From Aureispira sp. CCB-QB1 (lineage in GTDB: Bacteria > Bacteroidota > Bacteroidia > Chitinophagales > Saprospiraceae), in NCBI RefSeq assembly GCF_000724545.1, contig NZ_JHBV01000033.1, positions 1-64,000 on the forward strand: a DNA stretch of 64,000 nucleotides, given 5' to 3'. Numbering within the stretch: position 1 is the stretch's first letter; every line of letters starts with the position of its first letter. The notes beneath the pieces are model-generated. The model was not told where the DNA came from. It worked only from the letters and a program-made list of their open reading frames with translations, and did no database searches. Below are positions 9,261 to 18,522 of the stretch, piece by piece. The position numbers were made by a program, and so were the translations under genes.

Positions 9261-11135
9261 ATGAGTATCGAAACAGAACAATATTTGCGTCTAAAGAATA
9301 AAATATATAGTGACCTAAGCACTAAACATTTTTCAATCAATTACTGGGAGAAACTAAGAGAAATCCCAAGTGAAATCAACTTATTACAACAATTAGAAAC
9401 TTTAAGCATTTACAGAAACAAGTCTATCAAGAAATATCCTGCGGAATTGGCAGATTTGCCCAACCTAAAGCACATCTCTTTAAGATTTAATAATCTAAAA
9501 CAAATTCCAACCGTTTTTAGGGAACTAAACCAATTAGAAACTTTGGTACTGTCCAACAATCGCTTCTTGGCTTCTACCCAATGGGATTATTTGTCCAATA
9601 TGCAGGCCTTAGAAGTGTTGGACCTGAGCTACTCCTTACAAAATTTATCTATCTTACCTCCCGAAATTGGTAATTTACATAATTTAAGGGAATTGAATAT
9701 TTCAGGCAACAAATTGAAAGAGCTACCTAGCAGCCTAAAAAACCTGACTAAGTTAGAAAAGCTGCACTGCGAACTAAATGATTTTGAGTCTTTTCCAAGT
9801 GTATTAGTGGAGCTTCCTCAACTAAAGGAGCTTCAAATTTCTGCTAAGTCCTTAGAAGGGTTGCCACAAGAAGTTCTACAACTACAACACATTACGTCCC
9901 TTAAATTTACGGCTAAAAGCAATACAAAAACAGCCTATATTTTTCCATTTGAGCGATTACTTAAGAACATTAAAAACTACCAATTTAGCCCTGAATTGCA
10001 ACGATTCTTTTTGGATGTCATTCGAGGTAGTCTTCTTATCAAAGATCTTGACAACAAACAATTACTAACCTTACTGAATTGCGCTATTCCTGAATATACC
10101 AATCAGGCTTTAGAAGAAATTGACATCCGCATCAATAACAACCAATTTAGTTCCTTTTCGTTCCCTACGGCTAACGACCGATTGGTTATCAAGGGCAAAA
10201 CAAAAGGAAAAGTATCTGAATTAAAATCTAGGGTGGCACAACACGCTATTCAAACAGGTGTCAAGATTAATCGATCTACGACGCACCTTCTTATTGGAAG
10301 TATGCCTGGTGATATTTATGACCAAATAGAAGCCTACAATATTGCTCTAATCACAGAACAAAGTTTAGTAAAATACCTCAATCAACTTGAGCAACCTTAT
10401 TTATTGGCCTCTACAGAAGTTACGGATCTTGACAATATTCGGCAACTGCTGCACAGTGATCAGACCGAAAATATTTTGTTGGCATTAGAAATGTTGAAAA
10501 GTGGTGGCGTTCCTGAAGAACTGTTAACAGAACTATTTTTGATTTATAAATTGACTAGAGTTCAAAAAATCAAACGTGTCATTTATCAAATCGTTGGTCA
10601 ATATGCTCCATTGTCTTTTGTAACAGCCATCAAAAGTCGCAAACCAATTGGTCCATTAATTTCCGAAACAGCTCGATCAACGAACTTGGAATACTATTGC
10701 AAGACAGGTGCCTTAGATAAAAAATATATTGCTTTTTATTTACTCAAAAAAGGCGGTTATGGTCATTTGTTTGCCTTATTTAATTTGGATACCGAAGACA
10801 AAATGGCTTATTTTGAACAAGCTTTGCAAGATGGTCATTTATCCTTGTCTAGTTTGGAACTGACACAATTACCCGATGACTTAGGGGCAATTAAAGGGTT
10901 GACGCATTTGGATATTTCGTATAACAAATTCACGGAAATCCCCCCCCAACTATTTAAGTGTCAAGAATTGACACATTTGTACATTAGAGGATTGCATGAG
11001 ATTCACAAAAAACCTGAAGATCTTTGGAAAATCCCTAATTTAGAAGTTGTCTATGTGGGTTACAACAATAAGTGGGTTGGTGCTGACAATACCAGTAGTG
11101 TTGTTATAAATGGAAAAACAATAGTAGGTCGATAA
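9261..11135 (+). CDS. mosaic LRR / BRCT-like / helical-repeat protein
   Basis: A 624-residue cytoplasmic protein with four zones: residues ~15-240, about nine LRRs (LPxEIGNLxNLRELNISGNKL type); ~290-375, a segment that reads like a BRCT domain (RLVIKGKTKGKV..., GVKINRSTTHLLIGS, YNIALITEQSLVKYL); ~380-520, helical, HEAT-like (NIRQLLHSDQTENILLALEMLKSGGV); ~525-610, two or three more LRRs. BRCT folds usually mediate DNA-repair or phosphopeptide contacts, so this could be a scaffold, but no function is known. The start at 9261 (MSIETEQ) is preferred to 9228. Confidence 0.75.
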   Translation: MSIETEQYLRLKNKIYSDLSTKHFSINYWEKLREIPSEINLLQQLETLSIYRNKSIKKYPAELADLPNLKHISLRFNNLKQIPTVFRELNQLETLVLSNNRFLASTQWDYLSNMQALEVLDLSYSLQNLSILPPEIGNLHNLRELNISGNKLKELPSSLKNLTKLEKLHCELNDFESFPSVLVELPQLKELQISAKSLEGLPQEVLQLQHITSLKFTAKSNTKTAYIFPFERLLKNIKNYQFSPELQRFFLDVIRGSLLIKDLDNKQLLTLLNCAIPEYTNQALEEIDIRINNNQFSSFSFPTANDRLVIKGKTKGKVSELKSRVAQHAIQTGVKINRSTTHLLIGSMPGDIYDQIEAYNIALITEQSLVKYLNQLEQPYLLASTEVTDLDNIRQLLHSDQTENILLALEMLKSGGVPEELLTELFLIYKLTRVQKIKRVIYQIVGQYAPLSFVTAIKSRKPIGPLISETARSTNLEYYCKTGALDKKYIAFYLLKKGGYGHLFALFNLDTEDKMAYFEQALQDGHLSLSSLELTQLPDDLGAIKGLTHLDISYNKFTEIPPQLFKCQELTHLYIRGLHEIHKKPEDLWKIPNLEVVYVGYNNKWVGADNTSSVVINGKTIVGR

Positions 11136-11218
11136 GCAATTGTCACTTAATTCTCTTTCGGATTGAGACAATTCAAAATGGGTAGTTTCTTGATTTTCAC
11201 GGATAAAAAAGTTAAAGT

Positions 11219-11250
11219 TTGGCATGACCGTATTATTTTTTGTATCTTTA
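11219..11250 (+). promoter_or_regulatory. promoter of MbnP-like gene
   Basis: TTG at 11219-11221, 21 bases, then TATCTTTA at 11243-11250. It predicts a start near 11257 and a leader of about 30 bases to the ATG at 11286, which supports that start over upstream in-frame codons. Confidence 0.6.
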
Positions 11251-11285
11251 AAATAGTACAAAAAACTTGCAAAATTTTATTCACG

Positions 11286-12263
11286 ATGCTCAACAAACTA
11301 CTCTTCCTCTTTTTTCTCTGTTCTTATTGGAGTTTGCAGGCTCAAACCGATGTAGAATTACAAATTCAACATAAATTCGGAAAATCAAACTATATTCCTA
11401 ATCAACCTTATGTTGATGATGAAAACCGAGTTATTTTAATCAATAGAATTCAGTACTATTTATCTAATATAGAATTAGTATTCGATGGCGGACAATCCAC
11501 GCTTATCAATCGGCAACATTTGTTAATGGATGGTGAAACGAGTATATACAACCTAGGAACCGTTACTCCTGAAATACAACAGCTAGAAGCAATGCACCTT
11601 AATTTGGGTGTTGATCCTGCACTAAACAATACAAGACCTATCCACCATCCCGTTGGACATCCTTTGGCAGACAATGCTATGTATTCGAATGATCAACAAA
11701 GTTATATTTTTGTTGCAATAGAAGGTATGATTGACTCTGATGGCGATCAAATTCCAGACAAGCCATTTAGCTTTCGAGCGACCGGTGATCCATTGTTTCG
11801 TGACTTATCCATACAAGCATCTACGAGTCGAAATGGCAATAGCCTAAAGATAAATTTAGTTGCCAATATTTCTAACTGGCTAAAGGAAATTGATCTAGAG
11901 TTGGTGGGCAATCAAGAAAATGGACATACCGACAATGAAAAATTATGTGATAACACAGACGATCATAAGGTTTTCTACAATGTTGCTACGACCAGTGTTA
12001 CAACCTTGGTTTCTCCTCAAAATCAAATTAATATTGACTCTAGGCTTTCAACTGCTCCTACCATTTACTACGATTTTTATACCTTAGAACAACTGGATAT
12101 GACAATTACTAATGTCAATGGCACCTATTTTATTCAACGTTCTAACCTAGATCCTCAAGGAGATTTTTATATGGACAGCGATTTAGCCGCAGGGATTTAT
12201 ATCGTTATTTTTACTACTCCTAAGGGGATTCGTCAATGCAAACGTTTTGTCATTAGAAATTAA
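11286..12263 (+). CDS. MbnP-like T9SS-secreted protein
   Basis: A 325-residue exported protein. The signal peptide ends at SLQAQ. The block IQYYLSNIELVFDGG, HLLMDGE, LNLGVDPALN and FRATGDP follows the MbnP-like domain, a copper-associated family often partnered with the dihaem enzyme MbnH. The C-terminus (GIYIVIFTTPKGIRQCKRFVIRN region) is a type A sorting domain for type IX secretion, so the protein is probably placed on the cell surface. The mature chain has only one Trp (in SNWLKEI). It faces three convergent genes that also look metal-related. No MbnH gene is in the window. Confidence 0.75.
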   Translation: MLNKLLFLFFLCSYWSLQAQTDVELQIQHKFGKSNYIPNQPYVDDENRVILINRIQYYLSNIELVFDGGQSTLINRQHLLMDGETSIYNLGTVTPEIQQLEAMHLNLGVDPALNNTRPIHHPVGHPLADNAMYSNDQQSYIFVAIEGMIDSDGDQIPDKPFSFRATGDPLFRDLSIQASTSRNGNSLKINLVANISNWLKEIDLELVGNQENGHTDNEKLCDNTDDHKVFYNVATTSVTTLVSPQNQINIDSRLSTAPTIYYDFYTLEQLDMTITNVNGTYFIQRSNLDPQGDFYMDSDLAAGIYIVIFTTPKGIRQCKRFVIRN

Positions 12264-12275
12264 ATAATTCTTGCT

Positions 12276-12315
12276 AAAAAACAGGGGCTTTCCATAAAAG
12301 AGAGCCCCTGTTTTT
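12276..12315. terminator. bidirectional intrinsic terminator
   Basis: Stem AAACAGGGGCT with AGCCCCTGTTT, flanked by A6 on the left and T5 on the right, so it works both ways between convergent genes. Confidence 0.9.
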
Positions 12316-12334
12316 ATTTGAATAATCTGCTAGA

Positions 12335-12724
12335 TTAAGGGTTTACTTCAAAATTAACTGCGTGGGTAGCTGATTCTCCCGAATGATTGGATGCCGTTGC
12401 TGTGATTGTAAACAAACTGTGTGTTCCTACAGACAAAGTAATCGTGCTATCAACCGTGTAAGAAGTCTCATGCGTATGCCCACTCAAATTCAAAACGGCT
12501 GTATTTTTATTCTTGTCCCATACCTCAACCGAGTAAGTATGTAATTCTGTCGGGTCTGTAAAAGTCACCTTAACATTTAAGTCATCTCCATTATTCATTA
12601 CAGTCCCTTCTAAAGGATTGTTGATTGTTGCAGTTACTGTTTCTTGGATTTCAGGTTCTTTCTCACAAGAGCTAAAAGTGATTCCCATTGTAACTAAAGT
12701 AAATAAAATTAGTACGCTTTTCAT
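12335..12724 (-). CDS. small lipoprotein with Ig-like domain
   Basis: A 129-residue lipoprotein: signal peptide with lipobox FSSC (Cys20), then a single all-beta domain (INNPLEGTVMNNGDDLNVKVTFTD..., HTYSVEVWD). It resembles DUF4625-type immunoglobulin-like domains of Bacteroidota, which often accompany metal-uptake genes with MbnP-like proteins. HTHETS in the middle may bind metal; this is speculation. It lies just downstream of the CDICGCG protein in the same direction, separated by a dispersed repeat. Confidence 0.6.
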   Translation of the reverse strand: MKSVLILFTLVTMGITFSSCEKEPEIQETVTATINNPLEGTVMNNGDDLNVKVTFTDPTELHTYSVEVWDKNKNTAVLNLSGHTHETSYTVDSTITLSVGTHSLFTITATASNHSGESATHAVNFEVNP

Positions 12725-12763
12725 TGTTTTGATTTTTTAAATAATATTACTCCATTGAAACCA

Positions 12764-12835
12764 CGCAGTAGCAGCACAGCTAACTAAAAGCAAAGCGCTC
12801 GCGCAGTAAAAACTAAAAAAGCAACAGAGTATTAA
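12764..12835. repeat. dispersed intergenic repeat, partial
   Basis: Contains CCACGCAGTAGCAGC followed by AGCTAACTAAAAGCAAAGCGCTC, the same module found at 24384-24440, and CAACAGAGTATTA as at 21753. It separates the lipoprotein from the CDICGCG gene. Confidence 0.7.
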
Positions 12836-13749
12836 AATAAATAATTGATATTGGCTGAAAATCTAGGCTTCGCTTGCACCAAACCATCTGATAAGTTTTG
12901 CCAAGTAGGTTGCTGATAATTGATTCCCACTTGAATTTTTTTATAATATACCTCTATTCCAACAGTAGCAATTAATTGATTGCCTCCCGTATTAATTCGC
13001 TTATAGCCATTTTTTAGATTATAATTCGCATGCTCAAAGGCAAGTCCTAGTTGGGGCATAATTCCCCACTCTGTATTTTTCACCTTGTGCAAGAAAAAAG
13101 CTGTTGCTGCTGTCATTAGTTGGTTTCCAAACTTGTATGTATGGGCATTGGGCAAATTAATTTTATAGGTAGCGTTTACATTTACTCCCCAACGTTTGTA
13201 GCGCATGGTATATACTGCCATTGTCAGAAAATCAACCGATCCAGTTCCTAATTGTAAGCTTGGGGTTAGCAATTCTCCTTGCATATCGGTTCGTTGAAAA
13301 CTCCCTGTTGGTACTTTGACTCCTCCTCCTACTAATAGATTGTGTTTAAGGTCCTTTTCGGCGACAAAGCTTGTATTATAAATATTGTACAATGCAATAA
13401 CGGATATGTCTCCCAAACCGATTAAATGATTTGCTTCCTCTGGAGCAATTCGGACATTATAACTCAAAGGAACAAAAGCTAGAATTTGTACGCGTCTATG
13501 CGGATAAAAACGCCCCATTAATTCCAATGAATGAAAGTGTTCTCTCGAAAAAGCATTGATGCCTTCTCCTTCATGTCCTAAATCTGAACTAAAAGAGCTC
13601 AAACGCCATCGAAGTCCTATAAAATTCTTATGATATTGAGGCAACATTCCACTATAATATCCACCAACACCACAACCACAAATATCGCAAGCTATTACTG
13701 AAACGCTAAGCCCCATCCACAAGCTGAATAGTATTAAAATATTCTTCAT
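12832..13749 (-). CDS. outer-membrane protein, CDICGCG family
   Basis: A 305-residue exported protein. The signal peptide ends in VIACDICGCG, a Cys-rich N-terminal motif at residues 21-26 that could bind a metal ion. The remainder has alternating beta strands with aromatic ends and finishes in SANINYLF, as expected for an outer-membrane barrel. Similar proteins are annotated as putative transporters beside MbnP-like proteins in Bacteroidota (recalled, not checked). First gene of a likely operon with the small lipoprotein; a 20-bp palindrome lies 95 bases upstream. Confidence 0.65.
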   Translation of the reverse strand: MKNILILFSLWMGLSVSVIACDICGCGVGGYYSGMLPQYHKNFIGLRWRLSSFSSDLGHEGEGINAFSREHFHSLELMGRFYPHRRVQILAFVPLSYNVRIAPEEANHLIGLGDISVIALYNIYNTSFVAEKDLKHNLLVGGGVKVPTGSFQRTDMQGELLTPSLQLGTGSVDFLTMAVYTMRYKRWGVNVNATYKINLPNAHTYKFGNQLMTAATAFFLHKVKNTEWGIMPQLGLAFEHANYNLKNGYKRINTGGNQLIATVGIEVYYKKIQVGINYQQPTWQNLSDGLVQAKPRFSANINYLF

Positions 13750-13843
13750 AATATAATCTTTGCAATAGTTCGCTTCTATTGTATATCACATTAACTTCTA
13801 GTGATGCCAAGACGTGTTGCTCATAGACAACAACACTTCTCCC

Positions 13844-13863
13844 CTATTAGGTTAACCTAATAG
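13844..13863. promoter_or_regulatory. 20-bp perfect palindrome, possible operator
   Basis: CTATTAGGTTAACCTAATAG reads the same on both strands. It lies about 95 bases upstream of the CDICGCG start codon and in the 334-base gap before the next gene. A shorter relative (TAGGTTAAACCTA) is at 30545-30557. No other gene is seen in this gap. Confidence 0.45.
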
Positions 13864-14083
13864 ATGATTACGCTAGAAATCCTAAATAGAAAATAGGCTT
13901 GATATAACTTGCAGAAACTGGCGAACTATCAATTTTTATAAATTATAGTCAACTAGACATACGACATAGAAGTTCCTTTATAGATTATAGCATTAGCTAC
14001 TTTTTCTATGAAAGAAAAAATAAACTACACGCTAACCTAGGTATACTCACATAAGCTACATCGCATGAAATTATGGTTCGTGT

Positions 14084-14479
14084 CTAAAATTGTGGCGGAT
14101 GAAAAAGCGCCCTTATCATTTGGTGGGTATAATGAAAGGAATAATTAAAAATAGGTGCTTCTTCCATCTGAATGGAGAGGTGTTTTTTAGGTATAAAAAA
14201 AGGTGCCTGTATTGCTTGAAAGAATAAAACAGGGACTTTCAGCTCTTCTAAATTAGGCATAGGATGCTGTTGGTCGGTATGGTTTTCTTTTTGAGCAATG
14301 GATAACACTTCTTTGAGATGACATTTTCCATTACACTCTAAAACAGGCGTATTTCTATTCTCGCAGAGATGCTGAATAATATAATCTTTATTTAAGGTAA
14401 AGTAGGTATAAATCAGCCCTTGATGTACAGTTTGTACACCTATTATTATTATAAATAAAAGAGCTAATAATTGACGCAT
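14084..14479 (-). CDS. small exported CxGKC protein
   Basis: A 131-residue protein with an N-terminal hydrophobic segment (LLALLFIIIIGVQTV), then LCENRNTPVLECNGKCHLKEVL, where Cys39, Cys49 and Cys53 plus a following His form a likely metal-binding cluster. The rest is His-rich (HTDQQHP, HYTHQ). Proteins of this pattern occur next to heavy-metal genes in Bacteroidota. No function is established. It has its own promoter at 14505-14535. Confidence 0.6.
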   Translation of the reverse strand: MRQLLALLFIIIIGVQTVHQGLIYTYFTLNKDYIIQHLCENRNTPVLECNGKCHLKEVLSIAQKENHTDQQHPMPNLEELKVPVLFFQAIQAPFFIPKKHLSIQMEEAPIFNYSFHYTHQMIRALFHPPQF

Positions 14480-14504
14480 TATATTTTCTTTGTTATTAGA
14501 AGCT

Positions 14505-14535
14505 CGAAGGTATCATTTTCGCGAAGGTTATACAA
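14505..14535 (-). promoter_or_regulatory. promoter of CxGKC protein gene
   Basis: Minus strand: TTG (complement at 14533-14535), exactly 20 bases, TACCTTCG (complement at 14505-14512). Transcription would start about 20 bases before the ATG. Confidence 0.6.
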
Positions 14536-14684
14536 GTTAATAGGTCGCTTATTTTTTAGTTTTTTAGCCCGCTACACTTGTAAAAATGCAAGCTAAGTTG
14601 GTAAAAACATAAACTACATGAGTACTGCACAGTTGATAATCAGCCTTTCAAGATTCCCAACACTTAAAAGCTATCATGATAATT

Positions 14685-16214
14685 TTATTCTGAGGGAACT
14701 TGTTTCAACATAAGTTTGATTCTCGTTCCATCAACAAGCCATATTACTCCTAAATAAACCAACATTAAAGTACTACTTACAAGATAAGAGACCAAGCTAT
14801 TGGGAACTAGATATGGTGCAATTGTCCATGCATACAGCATATAAATGACGACTACGGTGACAATGTATCCTAGCATACGAAAAATTGGGTAGGGAATTGG
14901 ATAGTGTTTTTGCCCCAACGTATAAGCTAACACAACCATTGTCGCATAGCAAAATAGGGTTGCCCAAGCAGATCCTAAGTATCCAGGATGTCCCAATTGC
15001 ATCATAAAAGGAATCAATAAAATATTGCCCAAAATAGTAACACTAGCTCCAATAACAGCTATCATTCCTCCATAACGAGTTTGGTCACTCAACTTGAACC
15101 AAATTGCCAGATTGTAATACAAACCCAAGCATAAATTAGCTAATAAAAGGACAGGAACAATCATCAAGCCTTCTCGATAATTGGAGGCAACAAAAAATTG
15201 TACAATATCCATAAAAAGCATGATTCCCAAAAAGCCAATCGTTCCGATTAAGGTAAAAAGGAAAGCGATATTGGCATATAATAATTTAGAATAGGCTTTA
15301 TCTGCATTTCGGAAAAAGAATGGTTCAGCAGCATAATTAAAAGCTTGGGTAAACAGGTTCATGAAAATAGCAATTTTATAACAGGCTCCATAAACTCCGA
15401 GTTGTTCCAAGACGTCCTTACTATCTCCCACCAAAAGCGCTTTGAGTAAAATTCGATCCAATACTTCATTGATAATACCTGCAAATCCTGCCAAAACTAA
15501 TGGCATTGAGTAGATAAGCATCCTTCTTAATAAAGCAGCGTCAAATACTGCTGTGGCTTCTTTTCCTTCTTCTGTTTTAGTTTTGTACCAATAGGTGGGC
15601 AATAAGAGTAAAAAAGTAGCTCCACTCGCTAACAAATTAGCTAAAAATACGTATCCTATCCCCATAGTTGGGTCAAAATATTGTGGAAAATAATTGGGCA
15701 AGAGATACAAAAAGAAAAATACAAATCCTAAATGTATCAACAAGTTGGTCAACTTAACAAGGGCAAATTTTAATGCTTTTCCTTCTAGTCGAAGCATCGC
15801 AAATGGAATGGCAACCAATGCATCAAACCCTAAGATAAAAGCAAACCATACAATGTAGTTGCTATGGTCTGGATACCCTAATTGAGTAGCAATGGGGTTA
15901 GATAGTGCCACCAACAACAATACAAAGATACTGGTTGTGCCAACTACCGTAGATGTAGCTGTTTTGTAAGCTGTCGCCCGATCTTCCTTTTTAGAACCAA
16001 ATCGAAAAAAAGCTGTTTCCATTCGATAGGTAAACACAATCATTAAGAAAGCTGCCCAAGCGTATACATCTGTTTGAATGCCCATTTGAGCACGATCATC
16101 ATTGAAAATATGCGTCAAAAATGGAGTCAAAAAAACAAATGTAAGCAAACGTCCTAGAATGCTACTAAGCCCATATAAAGCTGTTTCACCTGCTAATTTT
16201 TTAAGTAGGGACAC
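14685..16214 (-). CDS. polysaccharide flippase (MOP superfamily)
   Basis: A 509-residue integral membrane protein with about 14 hydrophobic helices. The N-terminus (LAGETALYGLSSILGRLLTFVFLTPF) is typical of Wzx-like flippases of the MOP superfamily, which move lipid-linked saccharides across the inner membrane. No other polysaccharide genes surround it, so the substrate is open. A perfect promoter precedes it at 16260-16290. Confidence 0.85.
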   Translation of the reverse strand: MSLLKKLAGETALYGLSSILGRLLTFVFLTPFLTHIFNDDRAQMGIQTDVYAWAAFLMIVFTYRMETAFFRFGSKKEDRATAYKTATSTVVGTTSIFVLLLVALSNPIATQLGYPDHSNYIVWFAFILGFDALVAIPFAMLRLEGKALKFALVKLTNLLIHLGFVFFFLYLLPNYFPQYFDPTMGIGYVFLANLLASGATFLLLLPTYWYKTKTEEGKEATAVFDAALLRRMLIYSMPLVLAGFAGIINEVLDRILLKALLVGDSKDVLEQLGVYGACYKIAIFMNLFTQAFNYAAEPFFFRNADKAYSKLLYANIAFLFTLIGTIGFLGIMLFMDIVQFFVASNYREGLMIVPVLLLANLCLGLYYNLAIWFKLSDQTRYGGMIAVIGASVTILGNILLIPFMMQLGHPGYLGSAWATLFCYATMVVLAYTLGQKHYPIPYPIFRMLGYIVTVVVIYMLYAWTIAPYLVPNSLVSYLVSSTLMLVYLGVIWLVDGTRIKLMLKQVPSE

Positions 16215-16259
16215 GTTTTGTAATTGAAAATAAAAAAAACTATTTTAGTAAGAGTGGCT

Positions 16260-16290
16260 CAAAGATACATCAAGCTTTTAGAATTTACAA
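16260..16290 (-). promoter_or_regulatory. promoter of flippase gene
   Basis: Minus strand: TTG (complement 16288-16290), 20 bases, TATCTTTG (complement 16260-16267). Predicted leader is about 40 bases. Confidence 0.7.
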
Positions 16291-16476
16291 TACTGCTCAA
16301 AATCGATTTATTAATTGGTTGATAATTTATAAAAAGCGGGATAGAACATCCTTTTCAAAATATTTTCTAAGCAAATTTTAAAATAATCGTTATCTTAATA
16401 AGGTTACTTTTAAAATTTAAGCCCATTAAAGAAGTAAATATCTAAACCGAATTCGAACAAACAACTTGGGTACTTT

Positions 16477-17040
16477 ATGTCCAAATATTCTAATATACTG
16501 ACGCAACTTAGGTCTGGAGACAACAAAAAGGCAATTGCTGTTTTGTATCAATCCTTTCCGATGATACGCAAATTAATTTGCAATAATGGAGGCAATGATG
16601 CCGATGCACAAGATGTCTTTCAAGATGCCTTGCTCGTGCTTTATCGAAATGCTCAAAAACCAGAGTTTGAATTAACTTGTGCTCCTAGCACGTATTTATA
16701 TAGTGTTGCGCGTTTTCTGTGGAAAGATTTGCTCAAAAAACGAAATAAAGAAGTTTCGTTGGAATACGATACACGAGACCAAGCTGCCTTAGAATCCGAT
16801 TTAGAACTTTACCAAGAACAAAATAATAAATCATCCCAACTGGCTTCTGTATTGCGACAACTTGGCGATAAATGCAAGTTATTATTACAAGCCTATTATT
16901 ACAAAAAAATGTCGATGAAGGAAATTGCTCAAACCTTTGAGTACAGCAGTGTTAATAGTGCCAAAACACAAAAATACAAATGCATTGAGCGAGCAAAAAA
17001 AATTGCTAGCAACCAGCTTCCATCAACATCTAAACTGTAA
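16477..17040 (+). CDS. ECF-type RNA polymerase sigma factor
   Basis: A 187-residue sigma-70 family protein. Region 2 covers residues ~25-95 (DADAQDVFQDALLVLYRN, TYLYSVARFLWKDLLKK) and region 4 covers ~120-180 (LLLQAYYYKKMSMKEIAQTFEYSSVNSAKTQKYKCIERAKK). Extracytoplasmic-function sigma factors direct envelope-response genes. It is followed after six bases by a membrane protein with anti-sigma architecture and then by an OmpA-like gene, so the three are one operon. Confidence 0.88.
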   Translation: MSKYSNILTQLRSGDNKKAIAVLYQSFPMIRKLICNNGGNDADAQDVFQDALLVLYRNAQKPEFELTCAPSTYLYSVARFLWKDLLKKRNKEVSLEYDTRDQAALESDLELYQEQNNKSSQLASVLRQLGDKCKLLLQAYYYKKMSMKEIAQTFEYSSVNSAKTQKYKCIERAKKIASNQLPSTSKL

Positions 17041-17046
17041 AAAGCG

Positions 17047-18483
17047 ATGCGCCAAGAGTTACAAAACATAGAATATATTGAACGCTACCTAGAAAATGGT
17101 CTTTCTAGTATAGAAAAACGTAAGTTTGAACAGCATATGAATGAGGACGAGGGGTTCAAGCAAGCTGTCAATCTGCAACGTCAAATCATTAATCAGCTAA
17201 AAGAAGAGGCTTTTCTCTCTGATGTCGCGAATTATCACCAAGAGTTTATTCAACATCATACCAAGCCAAAACGCTTTTCGCCTTGGTGGATCATACTGCC
17301 AATCCTTTGCTTAATTAGTATTCCTATTGTTTGGTATAATTTGCCTCCGCAAGAAACAAAATCGGTGGCTATTGTAAAAGAAGTTAAAAACACACCAATC
17401 AAAGCAACTAAGGCGGAGGCTGCTCCTGCTCAACTTAAAGCTTTTCAAACTGCTTTTGTTACCAAAAAAATAAGTGCCCGAAAAGGTGCTACCATTCAGC
17501 TAAAAGCATCCAAATCGACCTTGCACATCCCTAAAAATGCGGTGGTAGATAAGAATGGAGTGCCTGTCAAAGGTGCTTATGAAGTGCAATACCGAGAACT
17601 AAGAGATCGCGTTGACATGGCTTTTTCTGGATTGCCTATGAACTACAAGAACCAAGCTACTGCCGAGGGCGTTAACTCTTTTGGCATCTTAGAAGTTCGT
17701 GCTTTTAAAGATGGTGAAGAGCTTCAAATAGCACCTGGCAAAGCTTTAAGTTTAGACTATGAAGTCAACAAACGAGCTAAAAATTTGGATTTGTATTATT
17801 TGGATGAGACCAATCAAACATGGGAATCTACCTCTGAGGTTGTAGACCTTCCCAAACGTGGTGCTTATACAGAAGAATTTGATAGCATTGCTTACAAAGC
17901 TGCGGTAATTGCACACAATGAAAAATTTAAGAATATGGGACTAAAAGATGGTGTGGAACGTGACAAAGATGCGTTTAACCTACAAACTACCTTGATCCCT
18001 GAAGGAATGAAAAAATTAGAAAAAGAGGAACGTCCCGATCCTAACAAATACATTGTTAAACACTACAAAAATCCAAGGCTGGTCGAGGATTTGCGCCTAA
18101 ACTCTTTTGGCGTTTATAATTGTGGTAAAAAATATAAAATTAAAAACCAAATTGCCGTCTCAGCAGATTATACCGACTTAGAACAAATTGCTATAGACAA
18201 TGCGCACACATTGTCTATCATTGATATAAATTATAACGCTGCTTATAGTTTTAAACCTGAACAATTTATTTGTAATAGTAAGGCAAATAATGTCTTTTTG
18301 TTATGGTCTAAAGAAGGCAAACTTTATGCTTTTGTCAAAAGAGCTACTGTAAAAATGAATACAGGAGATTATTCTTTTCAAATGGAAGATTTGTCGGATA
18401 AAATTAAAAATACTGCGGACTTAAAACGCTATCTAAAATTCGTAGAACAAAAAACAAAAGAAACTGTAACTAAAATAGAATAA
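17047..18483 (+). CDS. membrane regulator, probable anti-sigma protein
   Basis: A 478-residue single-pass protein. Residues 1-70 are a cytoplasmic helical region (IEYIERYLENGLSSIEKRKFEQHM) as in anti-sigma factors; a membrane helix lies at ~78-97; the remaining ~380 residues are periplasmic and include a beta-rich module (ARKGATIQLKASKSTLHIPKNAV) like those in surface-associated Bacteroidota proteins. Its place directly after the sigma gene supports an anti-sigma role, but there is no zinc-binding HxxxCxxC motif, so binding of the sigma factor is inferred. Confidence 0.65.
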   Translation: MRQELQNIEYIERYLENGLSSIEKRKFEQHMNEDEGFKQAVNLQRQIINQLKEEAFLSDVANYHQEFIQHHTKPKRFSPWWIILPILCLISIPIVWYNLPPQETKSVAIVKEVKNTPIKATKAEAAPAQLKAFQTAFVTKKISARKGATIQLKASKSTLHIPKNAVVDKNGVPVKGAYEVQYRELRDRVDMAFSGLPMNYKNQATAEGVNSFGILEVRAFKDGEELQIAPGKALSLDYEVNKRAKNLDLYYLDETNQTWESTSEVVDLPKRGAYTEEFDSIAYKAAVIAHNEKFKNMGLKDGVERDKDAFNLQTTLIPEGMKKLEKEERPDPNKYIVKHYKNPRLVEDLRLNSFGVYNCGKKYKIKNQIAVSADYTDLEQIAIDNAHTLSIIDINYNAAYSFKPEQFICNSKANNVFLLWSKEGKLYAFVKRATVKMNTGDYSFQMEDLSDKIKNTADLKRYLKFVEQKTKETVTKIE

Positions 18484-18522
18484 GTGCATTATACAGAGGA
18501 ACATAATATAAAAATCCTCCGT

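Noticed and set aside
11163-11285. 41-residue upstream extension of the MbnP-like protein
   Set aside because: The promoter at 11219-11250 lies inside it and the signal peptide begins at 11286.
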